DNA from: Zetaproteobacteria bacterium
Lineage (GTDB): Bacteria; Pseudomonadota; Zetaproteobacteria; Mariprofundales; Mariprofundaceae
DNA: 10,933 bases
Direction of reading: 5' to 3'
Assembly (NCBI GenBank): GCA_021545595.1
Contig: JAJRVG010000117.1
Location: 1-10,933, forward strand
Position 1 is the stretch's first letter. Every line of letters starts with the position of its first letter. The notes below the pieces were generated by a model that was not told the origin of the DNA, did not search any database, and saw only the letters and a program-made list of their open reading frames with translations. The position numbers and the translations under genes are program-made. Below, in pieces: positions 1-6,637 of the stretch.

Positions 1-444
1 ATTGCCGCATTCGGAAAGGATCACATCCACAAAATTGCTGAAGATGCAGTGCTTAATGCCAACTACATTCTTGCTCGCCTGAAAGAGGCCTACCACGTAC
101 CGTTTGAAGGCATCTGTAAGCATGAATGCCTGCTGACCGATAAGGTTCAGAACAGGCACGGCGTTAAGACGCTGGATATTGCCAAAGGATTGATTGATCT
201 CGGTTTTCATCCAATGACGGTCTATTTTCCTTTGGTCGTTCATGGTGCCATGCTGATTGAACCCACAGAGAGCGAATCACGCGAAACCATTGATGCCTTT
301 TGCGATGCTATGCTGGAAATCGCCAGGGCGTGTGAAGAGGGTAATACCGAAGCACTGCATATTGCCCCGACACTCCCCATCCGTTCCCGGCTGGATGAAA
401 CCGCTGCTGCGAGAAACCCAATCCTGACCTGGCCAAGGGATTAG
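1..444 (+). CDS. gcvPB: Glycine dehydrogenase (decarboxylating) subunit 2, C-terminal part
   Basis: This is the 3' end of the beta-type P-protein subunit of the glycine cleavage system, a PLP enzyme that decarboxylates glycine and passes the aminomethyl group to the lipoyl arm of GcvH in the cytoplasm. Frame 1 is open from the first base, so the gene begins upstream of the window; the GTG at 49 is an internal valine codon. The visible 147 codons carry family hallmarks: the AEDAVLNANYILARL stretch, HECLLTD, a GVKTLDIAKGLIDLGFHP block, TVYFPLVVHGAMLIEPTE, and the closing SRLDETAAARNPILTW. The PLP-lysine region is outside the window. P-protein exists as one long chain (GcvP) or as two subunits (GcvPA/GcvPB); these blocks occur in both, but a stop shortly after the ARNPILTW block fits the short GcvPB form. 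A gcvPA gene would be expected just upstream. The stop is TAG at 442-444. Confidence 0.92.
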   Translation: MAAFGKDHIHKIAEDAVLNANYILARLKEAYHVPFEGICKHECLLTDKVQNRHGVKTLDIAKGLIDLGFHPMTVYFPLVVHGAMLIEPTESESRETIDAFCDAMLEIARACEEGNTEALHIAPTLPIRSRLDETAAARNPILTWPRD

Positions 445-465
445 ATACGGCTTTGAGCTCCCTGT

Positions 466-529
466 CCGCACATGGAAGTGCGGCGAGTGAATAACATGAA
501 CTCGTAAGTGAAGGCGGACATGTGCCGCC
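466..529. other. Two hairpins after gcvPB
   Basis: The gap after gcvPB contains a perfect six-base-pair inverted repeat, CCGCAC (466-471) and GTGCGG (478-483), with loop ATGGAA. A second GC-rich one follows, GGCGG (513-517) and CCGCC (525-529). Neither is followed by a T-run, so they are not clear intrinsic terminators; they could protect the 3' end of the gcvPB transcript or slow polymerase. The palindromes are seen directly; the role is inference. Confidence 0.35.
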
Positions 530-530
530 G

Positions 531-564
531 AAACGATAAAAGCGAAAAGCAGGAGGCTTTTTGC
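531..564 (-). terminator. Intrinsic terminator-like hairpin downstream of hemJ
   Basis: Bases 542-550 (GCGAAAAGC) pair with 556-564 (GCTTTTTGC) in a nine-base-pair stem with one G-T wobble and a five-base loop, AGGAG. Read on the minus strand the hairpin is followed by TTTTATCGTTT, the T-rich tail expected of an intrinsic terminator. It lies eight bases past the hemJ stop. On the plus strand no T-tract follows, so it is assigned mainly to hemJ, although the A/T-rich arms may let it work weakly both ways. Confidence 0.6.
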
Positions 565-571
565 GGATGAT

Positions 572-1009
572 TTAAAAAGGTTTCACGACCACCATAATGA
601 CAATCGCGATCAGAATCAGGGTTGGGAACTCATTATAGAAACGGTAGAATTTATGGCCGCGTCTGTTCACACCCGCAGCAAACGTTTTTACAACAGCACC
701 GCTGTAAAAATGGTAGGCCAGCAACGGTAGAACAAGTGCGATCTTGACCCAGAACCAGGGCTCCCCCTGCAGGTACTCCCACTCCATCGTGGTCATGGCA
801 ATACCGCACGCAACAGTCACGATCATCGCCGGTTGCATGATGTACCTGTAGAGTTTGAACTCCATTACACAAAACTGTTCGTGAATCGGGCCTTCGGGCT
901 GGCCGGCGTGATAGACGAAGATGCGTGGCAGATAAAAAAGCCCTGCAAACCAGGCGACCATAGCAATAATGTGAAAGGCTTCGACCCACGCAATTGGTGC
1001 TGTTTCCAT
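572..1009 (-). CDS. hemJ: Protoporphyrinogen IX oxidase HemJ (UPF0093 family)
   Basis: HemJ is an integral membrane protein that oxidises protoporphyrinogen IX to protoporphyrin IX, the step before ferrochelatase in heme synthesis, in bacteria lacking HemG or HemY. The 145-residue product has the family length and about four membrane helices (about 10-30, 55-75, 85-105, 128-145). Recognisable features are the N-terminal AFHIIAMVAWFAGLFYLPR with His13 and Arg29, EFKLYRYIMQP at 50-60, WVKIALVLPLLAYH with Lys89 and His100, and the C-terminal FYNEFPTLILI block ending in KPF. His13 and Lys89 are invariant-type positions in this family. The ATG at 1009 places the N terminus directly before helix 1, as in homologues; the ribosome site in front is weak. 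Nine bases separate it from the stop of the small gene upstream, so the two are probably cotranscribed. A terminator-like hairpin follows. Confidence 0.92.
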   Translation of the reverse strand: METAPIAWVEAFHIIAMVAWFAGLFYLPRIFVYHAGQPEGPIHEQFCVMEFKLYRYIMQPAMIVTVACGIAMTTMEWEYLQGEPWFWVKIALVLPLLAYHFYSGAVVKTFAAGVNRRGHKFYRFYNEFPTLILIAIVIMVVVKPF

Positions 1010-1018
1010 GGCTGAAGC

Positions 1019-1282
1019 TTACTCTTCCGGCAATTCTATCGCCAGAATATCTTCCAGCCTCACCTCCAGCAAAATTCCGGCCTCGGAATCAAAGAAGCCC
1101 CACTCTACACCATCAATAGCCCGCCACTCATTCGGTATCGCCATCACAGCATGATGTTCACCATGATCATCCCTGTAGATAATCCGACAGTGCCTCTTAC
1201 GGGCAGCAGCCGATTCAAAACGGCCATGTATAGAATATGAAACTGTCATGAGACAATCATAGACCATCTCGCTATGTTTCAC
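1019..1282 (-). CDS. Small uncharacterised protein upstream of hemJ
   Basis: I do not recognise this gene. It encodes 87 residues if translation starts at the GTG at 1282, or 82 or 76 residues from in-frame ATG codons at 1267 and 1249; none has a good ribosome site, so the start is uncertain. The protein is soluble in appearance, with no signal peptide or membrane helix. The middle is rich in His and Arg (RKRHCRIIYRDDHGEHHAVM), followed by PNEWRAIDGVEWGFFDSEAG and an acidic end, EDILAIELPEE. Two cysteines are not arranged as a metal motif. It is nine bases upstream of hemJ on the same strand, so it is probably the first gene of a two-gene operon. Its 5' end almost touches the divergent aminotransferase start, so its promoter must lie inside that gene or the true start is internal. 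Coding status rests on frame integrity and tight packing. Confidence 0.6.
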   Translation of the reverse strand: MKHSEMVYDCLMTVSYSIHGRFESAAARKRHCRIIYRDDHGEHHAVMAIPNEWRAIDGVEWGFFDSEAGILLEVRLEDILAIELPEE

Positions 1283-1284
1283 TG

Positions 1285-2418
1285 ATGCGTAGAATTGATT
1301 GCATCGAACCCTTCCGTGTTATGCAACTGCTGGAACGTGCAAAAGAGCTGGAGAGCACGGGCAGGAAGATTGTTCACATGGAGATCGGAGAGCCGGACTT
1401 TCTTACGCCACACTCCGTTATTGAGGCTGCCAAATCACACCTTGATAACGGTGATCAGTTCTACACACCATCAACAGGCGCCCCCGAACTACAACAGGCA
1501 CTTTCACAGTGGTACAGAGATGAATATGGTGTAACTATTGATTCGAAACGGATACTGATCACACCGGGAACCTCCGGTGCCTTCAGCCTGATCTATGCAG
1601 TGCTGCTGGAGGCCGGTGAATCCGTACTTCTCTCCGACCCTGGCTATCCATGCCAGCGCAACTTTATCCGCCTTGCCGGTGGCACTCCTGTCAACGTCCC
1701 GGTTGGCCCAGAGAGCCGCTATCATCTATCCAGCGATCTGGTTCAGCAGAGGTGGCAGACAGAGACACGGGCTGCCGTCGTTATCAATCCGGGCAACCCG
1801 ACAGGGACTCTGATCAAGCCGGATGAGTTGAAGCGCATTGCATCTGCGTGCAGGGAGCGAGAGGGCTATCTGATCTCAGATGAGATATATCATGGCCTGA
1901 CCTACGGTATTGAGCCGCCATGCGCCCTTCAGTTTAATAACAGTGCAATTGTCGTTAACGGCTTCTCCAAACGCTGGGCGATGACTGGTTGGCGAATCGG
2001 CTGGATCATTGTCCCCGAAACGTTGATCGATGCATGCAGGCGGGTGATGCAAAACATATTCATTGCCGCGCCCACACTGTCTCAATACGCCGCTATCACT
2101 GCCCTCAAAGAGAAAGCTGCCGTTGAAAGTATGCGCCTGGCCTACAATGAACGTCGGCAGTTTCTGCTCAGGGAGCTGCCAAAGCTTGGTTTTGAAATTG
2201 TTGTAGAACCTCAGGGTGCCTTTTATATCTATGCCAATGTAGCGAAGCTTACCGATGACTCCCACAGCTTTTGCTGGAAGCTCCTTGAAGAGAGGGGTGT
2301 GGCTATTACACCAGGGGAAGATTTTGGTGCCTACCAATCTGACAGACACGTCCGATTCTCCTATGCCACTGGTATGGATGAACTAAGAGAGGGAGTGCGG
2401 CGAATCTCTGCTTTGTAA
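1285..2418 (+). CDS. PLP-dependent class I/II aminotransferase (AspC/AlaA-like fold)
   Basis: This is a cytoplasmic fold-type I aminotransferase that moves an amino group between an amino acid and a 2-oxo acid through pyridoxal phosphate. The 377-residue length is usual. Visible signatures are VHMEIGEPDF near the N terminus, ITPGTSGAFSLI for the cofactor phosphate cup, NPGNPTG (Asn168-Gly174), SDEIYHGL with Asp199 and Tyr202 for the pyridine nitrogen and ring oxygen, NGFSKRWAMTGWRIGW with Schiff-base Lys229, and Arg357 in RHVRFSYATG for the substrate carboxylate. The start at 1285 is the only ATG, GTG or TTG after the in-frame stop at 1249-1251, and residues IEPFRVMQLLERAKELE align well with relatives. 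No good ribosome site is visible. Substrate cannot be read from sequence; aspartate, alanine or aromatic substrates are all possible, so no symbol is given. It starts two bases from the divergent small gene. Confidence 0.92.
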   Translation: MRRIDCIEPFRVMQLLERAKELESTGRKIVHMEIGEPDFLTPHSVIEAAKSHLDNGDQFYTPSTGAPELQQALSQWYRDEYGVTIDSKRILITPGTSGAFSLIYAVLLEAGESVLLSDPGYPCQRNFIRLAGGTPVNVPVGPESRYHLSSDLVQQRWQTETRAAVVINPGNPTGTLIKPDELKRIASACREREGYLISDEIYHGLTYGIEPPCALQFNNSAIVVNGFSKRWAMTGWRIGWIIVPETLIDACRRVMQNIFIAAPTLSQYAAITALKEKAAVESMRLAYNERRQFLLRELPKLGFEIVVEPQGAFYIYANVAKLTDDSHSFCWKLLEERGVAITPGEDFGAYQSDRHVRFSYATGMDELREGVRRISAL

Positions 2419-2427
2419 GATTCTTCT

Positions 2428-2456
2428 CTGTGAAATAACATATTCTGCGTTATAGT
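2428..2456 (+). promoter_or_regulatory. Possible weak sigma-70 promoter for the response regulator
   Basis: TATAGT at 2451-2456 matches five of six bases of a -10 box. The hexamer 17 bases upstream, CTGTGA, matches the -35 consensus at only three positions. It lies in the 62-base gap between the aminotransferase stop and the GTG start at 2481, so it could drive the regulator alone. The alternative is read-through from the aminotransferase gene, as no terminator is seen in the gap. Confidence 0.25.
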
Positions 2457-2480
2457 AGCAGCTCTAAAAAAGGAGTTTTA

Positions 2481-3134
2481 GTGGATAGCCATACAGTTTT
2501 AATCGTGGAAGATGAGTCCGTCACACAGGATGTTCTGGCTCGGGTGGTTGAAAATCAACCTCAGCTTAAACTGCTGGCAGCCGTGCCAAACGTTGCTGCG
2601 GCAGAGGCTATGCTGGAGCATAAACCTGATATTATCCTTGTTGATATCGGCCTCCCTGATGGTAACGGGATTGATCTTATTCGTCAGATCAAGCAGCAAC
2701 ATCCGGAGGGTGCGGTGATGGTTGTCTCTGGTTTTGGTGATGAGGAGCACGTGCTTGAGGCCATTGAGGCCGGAGCCACCGGGTATATTTTAAAGGATGA
2801 CTCTCTGGCAAAAGTCGGCCCCCATATCCTGCAACTTATTAAAGGCGAATCCCCCATCAGCCCGGGTATTGCCCGCTATCTTCTCAAACGCTTTCAGACA
2901 CCACATCAACAGGTTACAGATGACCCCCAACCCTCACTTACCGAACGGGAGAATGATGTTCTGACACTTATTGCCAAAGGCTACGGCAGACAGGAAGTGG
3001 CTGAAAACCTGGGTGTAAGCCAGCACACAGTGACCACCCACATCAAACATATCTACCGTAAACTCTCCGTACACTCACGAACTGAAGCTGTCTTTGAGGC
3101 GTACCAGATGGGGTTGATCAAACCATATAGCTAA
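2481..3134 (+). CDS. NarL/LuxR-family two-component response regulator
   Basis: This is a cytoplasmic DNA-binding response regulator of 217 residues. Residues 4-120 form a receiver domain: VLIVEDE with the acidic pocket Glu10-Asp11, phospho-acceptor Asp55 in ILVDIGLPDGNG, Ser83 in MVVSG at the Thr/Ser switch position, and Lys105 in GYILKDD. Residues 152-215 form a LuxR-type helix-turn-helix: LTERENDVLTLIAKG, then VAENLGVSQHTVTTHIKHIYRKL containing the recognition helix. All residues needed for phosphorylation are present. The GTG start at 2481 is set by AGGAG at 2471-2475, five bases upstream. No histidine kinase is adjacent, so it is an orphan by position and its signal and targets are unknown. 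It follows the aminotransferase by 62 bases on the same strand but a functional link is not implied. Confidence 0.93.
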   Translation: MDSHTVLIVEDESVTQDVLARVVENQPQLKLLAAVPNVAAAEAMLEHKPDIILVDIGLPDGNGIDLIRQIKQQHPEGAVMVVSGFGDEEHVLEAIEAGATGYILKDDSLAKVGPHILQLIKGESPISPGIARYLLKRFQTPHQQVTDDPQPSLTERENDVLTLIAKGYGRQEVAENLGVSQHTVTTHIKHIYRKLSVHSRTEAVFEAYQMGLIKPYS

Positions 3135-3220
3135 TATTTTTATTCTTCTGCCCTGAAATAGAAACGCCTGCCACAACCCGACCAGTACTAAAAGAACCAG
3201 CACCACCCATTTGTCCTATC

Positions 3221-3275
3221 CGTCATTCCAGCGGAGGCTGGAATCCATGGATGCCGGGGGGCGCCCGGTATGACG
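3221..3275. repeat. REP-like palindromic element folding as a three-way junction
   Basis: The 55-base element starts CGTCATTCC and ends ATGACG. CGTC (3221-3224) pairs with GACG (3272-3275). Inside, ATTCCAGC (3225-3232) and GCTGGAAT (3237-3244) form a perfect hairpin with a four-base loop; CCATGG (3245-3250) is the hinge; and 3251-3258 pairs with 3264-3271 (CCGGG/CCCGG core, one G-T pair) as a second hairpin. Every base is either in a helix, a loop or the hinge. The first hairpin resembles the dispersed GTCATTCC-type intergenic repeats and dRS3-like repeats (ATTCC, eight bases, GGAAT) found in many Proteobacteria. I therefore infer a mobile or multicopy repeat, but only one copy is in the window. 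Confidence 0.65.
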
Positions 3276-3331
3276 TGGTGTTATTATTGCTCCCACTATT
3301 CAGCCAAAGCCCGGCATGGCAAGACAGTTTG

Positions 3332-3510
3332 GGTGAAGCAGTAGTGCACCATCCCCCTTTTGCGGGATACACGAACCATTGTGCCTCGTGCAGGGTCGGC
3401 TTCACCGCAACTACTGCAGAGTTACAAACCTAGCATGAAAGGGGTATCTGTTTGGGACGCTAGGTAAGGGAAGGGTATGAGGGGACAGGATGTCCCCTCT
3501 ATTTATTTGT
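3332..3510 (+). ncRNA. Candidate structured small RNA or cis-acting RNA
   Basis: No convincing gene occupies this stretch, but it holds several nested inverted repeats on one strand. GGTGAAGC (3332-3339) pairs with GCTTCACC (3399-3406), enclosing two short hairpins: ATCCC/GGGAT (3351-3355 with 3364-3368) and CACGA/TCGTG (3370-3374 with 3386-3390). GCAGTAGT (3338-3345) is also complementary to ACTACTGC (3410-3417), which would give a pseudoknot or an alternative fold sharing bases 3338-3339. ACCTAGC (3428-3434) pairs with GCTAGGT (3459-3465), and a strong terminator follows. It does not match tmRNA, SRP RNA, RNase P RNA, 6S RNA or any riboswitch consensus I can recall. The true 5' end is unknown and a transcript starting in the REP-like element cannot be excluded. 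Confidence 0.35.
3479..3510 (+). terminator. Strong intrinsic terminator
   Basis: GAGGGGAC (3479-3486) and GTCCCCTC (3492-3499) form a perfect eight-base-pair stem with loop AGGAT, followed by TATTTATTTGT. It points in the plus direction and is 345 bases past the response-regulator stop, too far to be that gene's obvious terminator. It therefore suggests a transcript ending here, either a long untranslated tail of the regulator or a separate RNA. The loop carries GGA closed by a C-G pair, similar to CsrA/RsmA binding hairpins. Confidence 0.72.
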
Positions 3511-3795
3511 GGCCTCGGGCAGGGTTGCTATGCTGAATCATCCAACAGGCATTAAATGAGCCTTCTACATCAATAGCGATCTCTACTGCTCCAGAGCTGA
3601 ACTGGCATAGCAGAGAAAATATGTGCCAATAAGCTGTTCCAATCAGACTTTATGGTAAATAAATAAGCATTCCGATTCATCCCGAAAACCGGATGCCTTG
3701 AAAAATCAGCGTGCATAAGATGACATCCTCACCATCATCGCTAGACTTACCGGCCTTTGATAAAATGATTTAGTCACACTGGAGCCAACCTCCCT
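3511..3795 (+). promoter_or_regulatory. secA leader region
   Basis: No gene is supported in these 285 bases. TAAAAT at 3761-3766 could be a -10 box, but no good -35 is seen. An eight-base inverted repeat (TGCTATGC 3526-3533, GCATAGCA 3605-3612) spans a 71-base loop, and a smaller hairpin (CATCC 3678-3682, GGATG 3691-3695) lies closer to secA. A short reading frame of 17 codons (3720-3770, stop 3771-3773) ends 22 bases before secA and has no ribosome site. There is no SecM-like protein upstream. Any secA control by leader structure is only a possibility. Confidence 0.3.
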
Positions 3796-6444
3796 ATGTT
3801 CAATGTTCTTACAAAGATATTCGGCAACCGCAACGAACGTATTCTGAAAGATATGTATCCTGTTGTGGATCAGATCAACGCCCTGGAAGAGGAGACAAAA
3901 GCCCTCTCCGATGAGGCTCTGAAAGAGAAAACCAATGAATTTAAACAGCGGCTTGCCGAGGGAGAGTCTCTGGACGATCTGTTGCCGGAGGCCTTTGCAG
4001 TTGTCCGGGAAGCATCTACACGCGCGCTCGGCATGCGTCATTTTGATGTGCAACTGATCGGCGGAATGATTCTCAATGGTGGCAAGATTGCCGAGATGAA
4101 GACCGGTGAGGGTAAGACTCTGATGGCAACCCTTCCGGTCTATCTCAATGCCCTGACCGGCCGTGGCGTACATGTGGTAACTGTGAACGATTACCTTGCC
4201 GCACGCGATGCCGAGTGGATGGGAAAACTCTACAGTTTTCTTGGACTGACTACCGGCGCCATAGTGCACGGCATCTCCAGTGAAGAGCGTCAGGCAGGCT
4301 ATGCCGCTGATATCACCTACGGCACTAATAATGAGTTCGGTTTTGATTACCTGCGCGACAACATGGCCTTTGTCCGGGAAGATCTTAGCCAGCGTGAGAA
4401 ACATTTTGCCATTGTCGATGAGGTGGACTCCATCCTGATTGATGAGGCAAGAACGCCACTGATCATCTCTGGTCCGGCCGAACAGGCAACCGACCTCTAC
4501 GAGCAGGCAGATGTGCTGATTAAGCAGCTGGATGAGTCTGACTATGAGAAGGATGAAAAAGACAAGGTAGTCTCCTATACCGAAGAGGGTATGGAACATA
4601 TCGAGGCGCTGTTCCGTGAAGCAGGCCTGATGGAAACCGGCAACCTCTACGACCCTGAAAATGTGAATCAGATGCATGCAGCCACCCAGGGGCTGCGGGC
4701 CAATACACTGTTTACCCGTGAAGTAGATTACATTGTTCGTGATGGTGAATTGATCCTGATCGATGAGTTTACCGGTCGTATGACACCGGGGCGCCGCTAC
4801 TCCGATGGCCTGCATCAGTCACTTGAGGCTAAAGAGGGGGTAGAAATTCAACCTGAAAACCAGACTCTGGCCTCCATCACATTCCAGAACTACTTCCGAA
4901 TGTACGATAAGCTGGCCGGGATGACCGGTACTGCGGATACCGAGGCGGAAGAGTTCCAGAAGACCTATAAACTTGAAGTGGTTATTGTTCCAACCAATCA
5001 GGAGATGATCCGTAATGATATGACTGATCTGATCTACCGGGATCAGGAGGATAAATATCTTGCCATCATTGATGATATTGTGGCAACCCATGAAAGAGGG
5101 CAACCCATCCTTGTCGGCACAACATCAATCGAAAAGTCAGAGCAGCTCTCCAGCATGCTGCAGGCAAAAGGTGTAAAGCATGAAGTGCTTAACGCCAAAC
5201 ACCATGAGCGTGAGGCTGAAATTGTAGCTCAGGCAGGACGAAAGGGGGCGCTTACTATCGCCACCAACATGGCTGGTCGTGGCACCGACATTATGCTGGG
5301 TGGCAACCCCGACATGCTGATCTCACAGCTGCCGAAAAAACTTTCTGACAATGAGCGGGAGGTGAAGGCTGAAGAGATTCGTGCTGCATGTAAACGTGAA
5401 CATGATGAGGTGACTGCGGTCGGTGGCCTCCACATTCTCGGCACCGAGCGCCATGAATCCCGCCGTATCGACAACCAGTTGCGCGGTCGTTCCGGGCGTC
5501 AGGGTGATCCGGGATCCACCCGTTTCTACCTCTCCATGGAAGATGACCTGATGCGTATCTTCGGCGGCGAAAAGATGCAGTCGATGCTGACCAAGATGGG
5601 CTTCAGCAAAGGTGAAGTGATTGAGCACCCCTGGGTGACCAAAGCCATTGAAAATTCGCAGAAGAAGGTTGAGGGACGCAATTTCGATATACGTAAACAG
5701 CTACTGGAGTATGATGATGTCATGAACCAGCAGCGTGATGTTATCTACTCACAGCGGCTCGAACTGCTGGAGGCTGAAGATGTTCGTGATGTCATCGAGG
5801 ATATGCGCCGGGATTATGCCAAGCAACTAACCGGCAAGTTCCTTTCGGGGCATGCTGATCAGTGGGATCTGGACAGCTTCAGGGAGATGCTGGAAAAGAG
5901 TCTGACACTTGAAGCCGACGTCGAGGCATGGCGTGATGCCTGCGATATTCAGGATGCCGAATCCATGGCAGAGAAACTCACCGAAGCTCTGGAACTGCAT
6001 TTGAGTGAAAAAGAGGCAATAACGGGAGCCGAACAGATGCGTGGCTTTGAAAAATGGCTGCTGCTCAATGTGCTGGACCATCACTGGAAAGAGCACCTGC
6101 TGGCCATGGATCACCTGCGCCAGAGTGTTGGCCTGCGTGGTTACGCCCAGAAACAACCAATTCAGGAGTATAAACGCGAATCATTCGAGCTCTTCTCTGC
6201 AATGATCGACAGAATCCGCGAACAGGCGATGACTACGCTGCACAGCGTCCAGATCGAGAGGCCTGAAGAGATGGAGCAGCAGAAGCCAAAACAGGAAGCA
6301 CCTGTCACCTATAGTCGCGGTGAAAACGAACCTGCTGAAGCTGTCCATACCTACAAGCGCGAACAGCCAAAGGTGGGTCGTAACGATCCCTGCCCGTGCG
6401 GATCAGGTAAAAAGTATAAACAGTGCCATGGAAAACGGAGTTGA
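3796..6444 (+). CDS. secA: Preprotein translocase ATPase SecA
   Basis: SecA is the peripheral motor ATPase that pushes unfolded preproteins through SecYEG. The 882 residues are a normal full length. Visible features are the N-terminal MFNVLTKIFGNRNER block; Walker A MKTGEGKT at 101-108 (Lys107); the DEVD Walker B at 208-211 followed by ILIDEARTPLIISGPA; the preprotein crosslinking domain (about 220-370) ending before DEFTGRMTPGRR; GMTGTADTEAEEF; the second ATPase domain with ATNMAGRGTDIMLGGNP and RIDNQLRGRSGRQGDPG; the helical scaffold/wing region with LDHHWKEHLLAMDHLRQ; and a C-terminal zinc-binding tail, CPCGSGKKYKQCH (Cys866, Cys868, Cys877, His878), that contacts SecB and lipids. The start at 3796 matches the family N terminus; GGAG at 3781-3784 is a distant ribosome site (11-base gap). 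argJ follows on the same strand after 193 bases, an order also known in pseudomonads. Confidence 0.98.
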   Translation: MFNVLTKIFGNRNERILKDMYPVVDQINALEEETKALSDEALKEKTNEFKQRLAEGESLDDLLPEAFAVVREASTRALGMRHFDVQLIGGMILNGGKIAEMKTGEGKTLMATLPVYLNALTGRGVHVVTVNDYLAARDAEWMGKLYSFLGLTTGAIVHGISSEERQAGYAADITYGTNNEFGFDYLRDNMAFVREDLSQREKHFAIVDEVDSILIDEARTPLIISGPAEQATDLYEQADVLIKQLDESDYEKDEKDKVVSYTEEGMEHIEALFREAGLMETGNLYDPENVNQMHAATQGLRANTLFTREVDYIVRDGELILIDEFTGRMTPGRRYSDGLHQSLEAKEGVEIQPENQTLASITFQNYFRMYDKLAGMTGTADTEAEEFQKTYKLEVVIVPTNQEMIRNDMTDLIYRDQEDKYLAIIDDIVATHERGQPILVGTTSIEKSEQLSSMLQAKGVKHEVLNAKHHEREAEIVAQAGRKGALTIATNMAGRGTDIMLGGNPDMLISQLPKKLSDNEREVKAEEIRAACKREHDEVTAVGGLHILGTERHESRRIDNQLRGRSGRQGDPGSTRFYLSMEDDLMRIFGGEKMQSMLTKMGFSKGEVIEHPWVTKAIENSQKKVEGRNFDIRKQLLEYDDVMNQQRDVIYSQRLELLEAEDVRDVIEDMRRDYAKQLTGKFLSGHADQWDLDSFREMLEKSLTLEADVEAWRDACDIQDAESMAEKLTEALELHLSEKEAITGAEQMRGFEKWLLLNVLDHHWKEHLLAMDHLRQSVGLRGYAQKQPIQEYKRESFELFSAMIDRIREQAMTTLHSVQIERPEEMEQQKPKQEAPVTYSRGENEPAEAVHTYKREQPKVGRNDPCPCGSGKKYKQCHGKRS

Positions 6445-6494
6445 TTGATTTGATCCGGCCTATGCCATCCATGGCTTCGGCCTTGAATTGCTGC

Positions 6495-6588
6495 GCAAGC
6501 GCGCGGGCTTGCTACGCTTACGGCTCGTCTACACTCGCCGCCCCACAAGGTGAATCGAGTCTGCGAGAGAGAAGGTACCCTGGGGTAC
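6495..6588 (+). other. Two hairpins between secA and argJ
   Basis: GCAAGC (6495-6500) and GCTTGC (6507-6512) form a six-base-pair hairpin with loop GCGCGG; no T-run follows, so it is at most a rho-type or pause site. GTACCC (6575-6580) and GGGTAC (6583-6588) form a second tight palindrome about 50 bases before the argJ start. They are seen directly in the sequence. Whether they separate secA and argJ expression is unknown, and no clear promoter for argJ is visible in the gap. Confidence 0.3.
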
Positions 6589-6637
6589 ATCCTGTGGGGA
6601 GCGGTGATGTTTCACATGCTTGGAATGGGGATGCACC

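Noticed and set aside
3251..3433. 60-codon plus-strand frame containing a CASC motif
   Set aside because: It begins inside the palindromic repeat, has no ribosome site, and its bases are better explained by the paired arms of the candidate RNA. It is not a CxxCH heme motif.
3428..3470. Resemblance to a c-di-GMP-I riboswitch (CAAACC, GAAA, GGGACGC)
   Set aside because: The short words occur in order but the conserved core around them and the second domain do not match, and no gene in a suitable position follows before the terminator.
3720..3773. Possible 17-codon leader peptide before secA
   Set aside because: No ribosome site and no arrest-type sequence as in SecM; such short frames are expected by chance.
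3706..4815. 369-codon open frame on the minus strand across the start of secA
   Set aside because: It lies antisense to a certain secA gene, its translation shows no family or domain, and it is explained by codon bias of the plus-strand gene.
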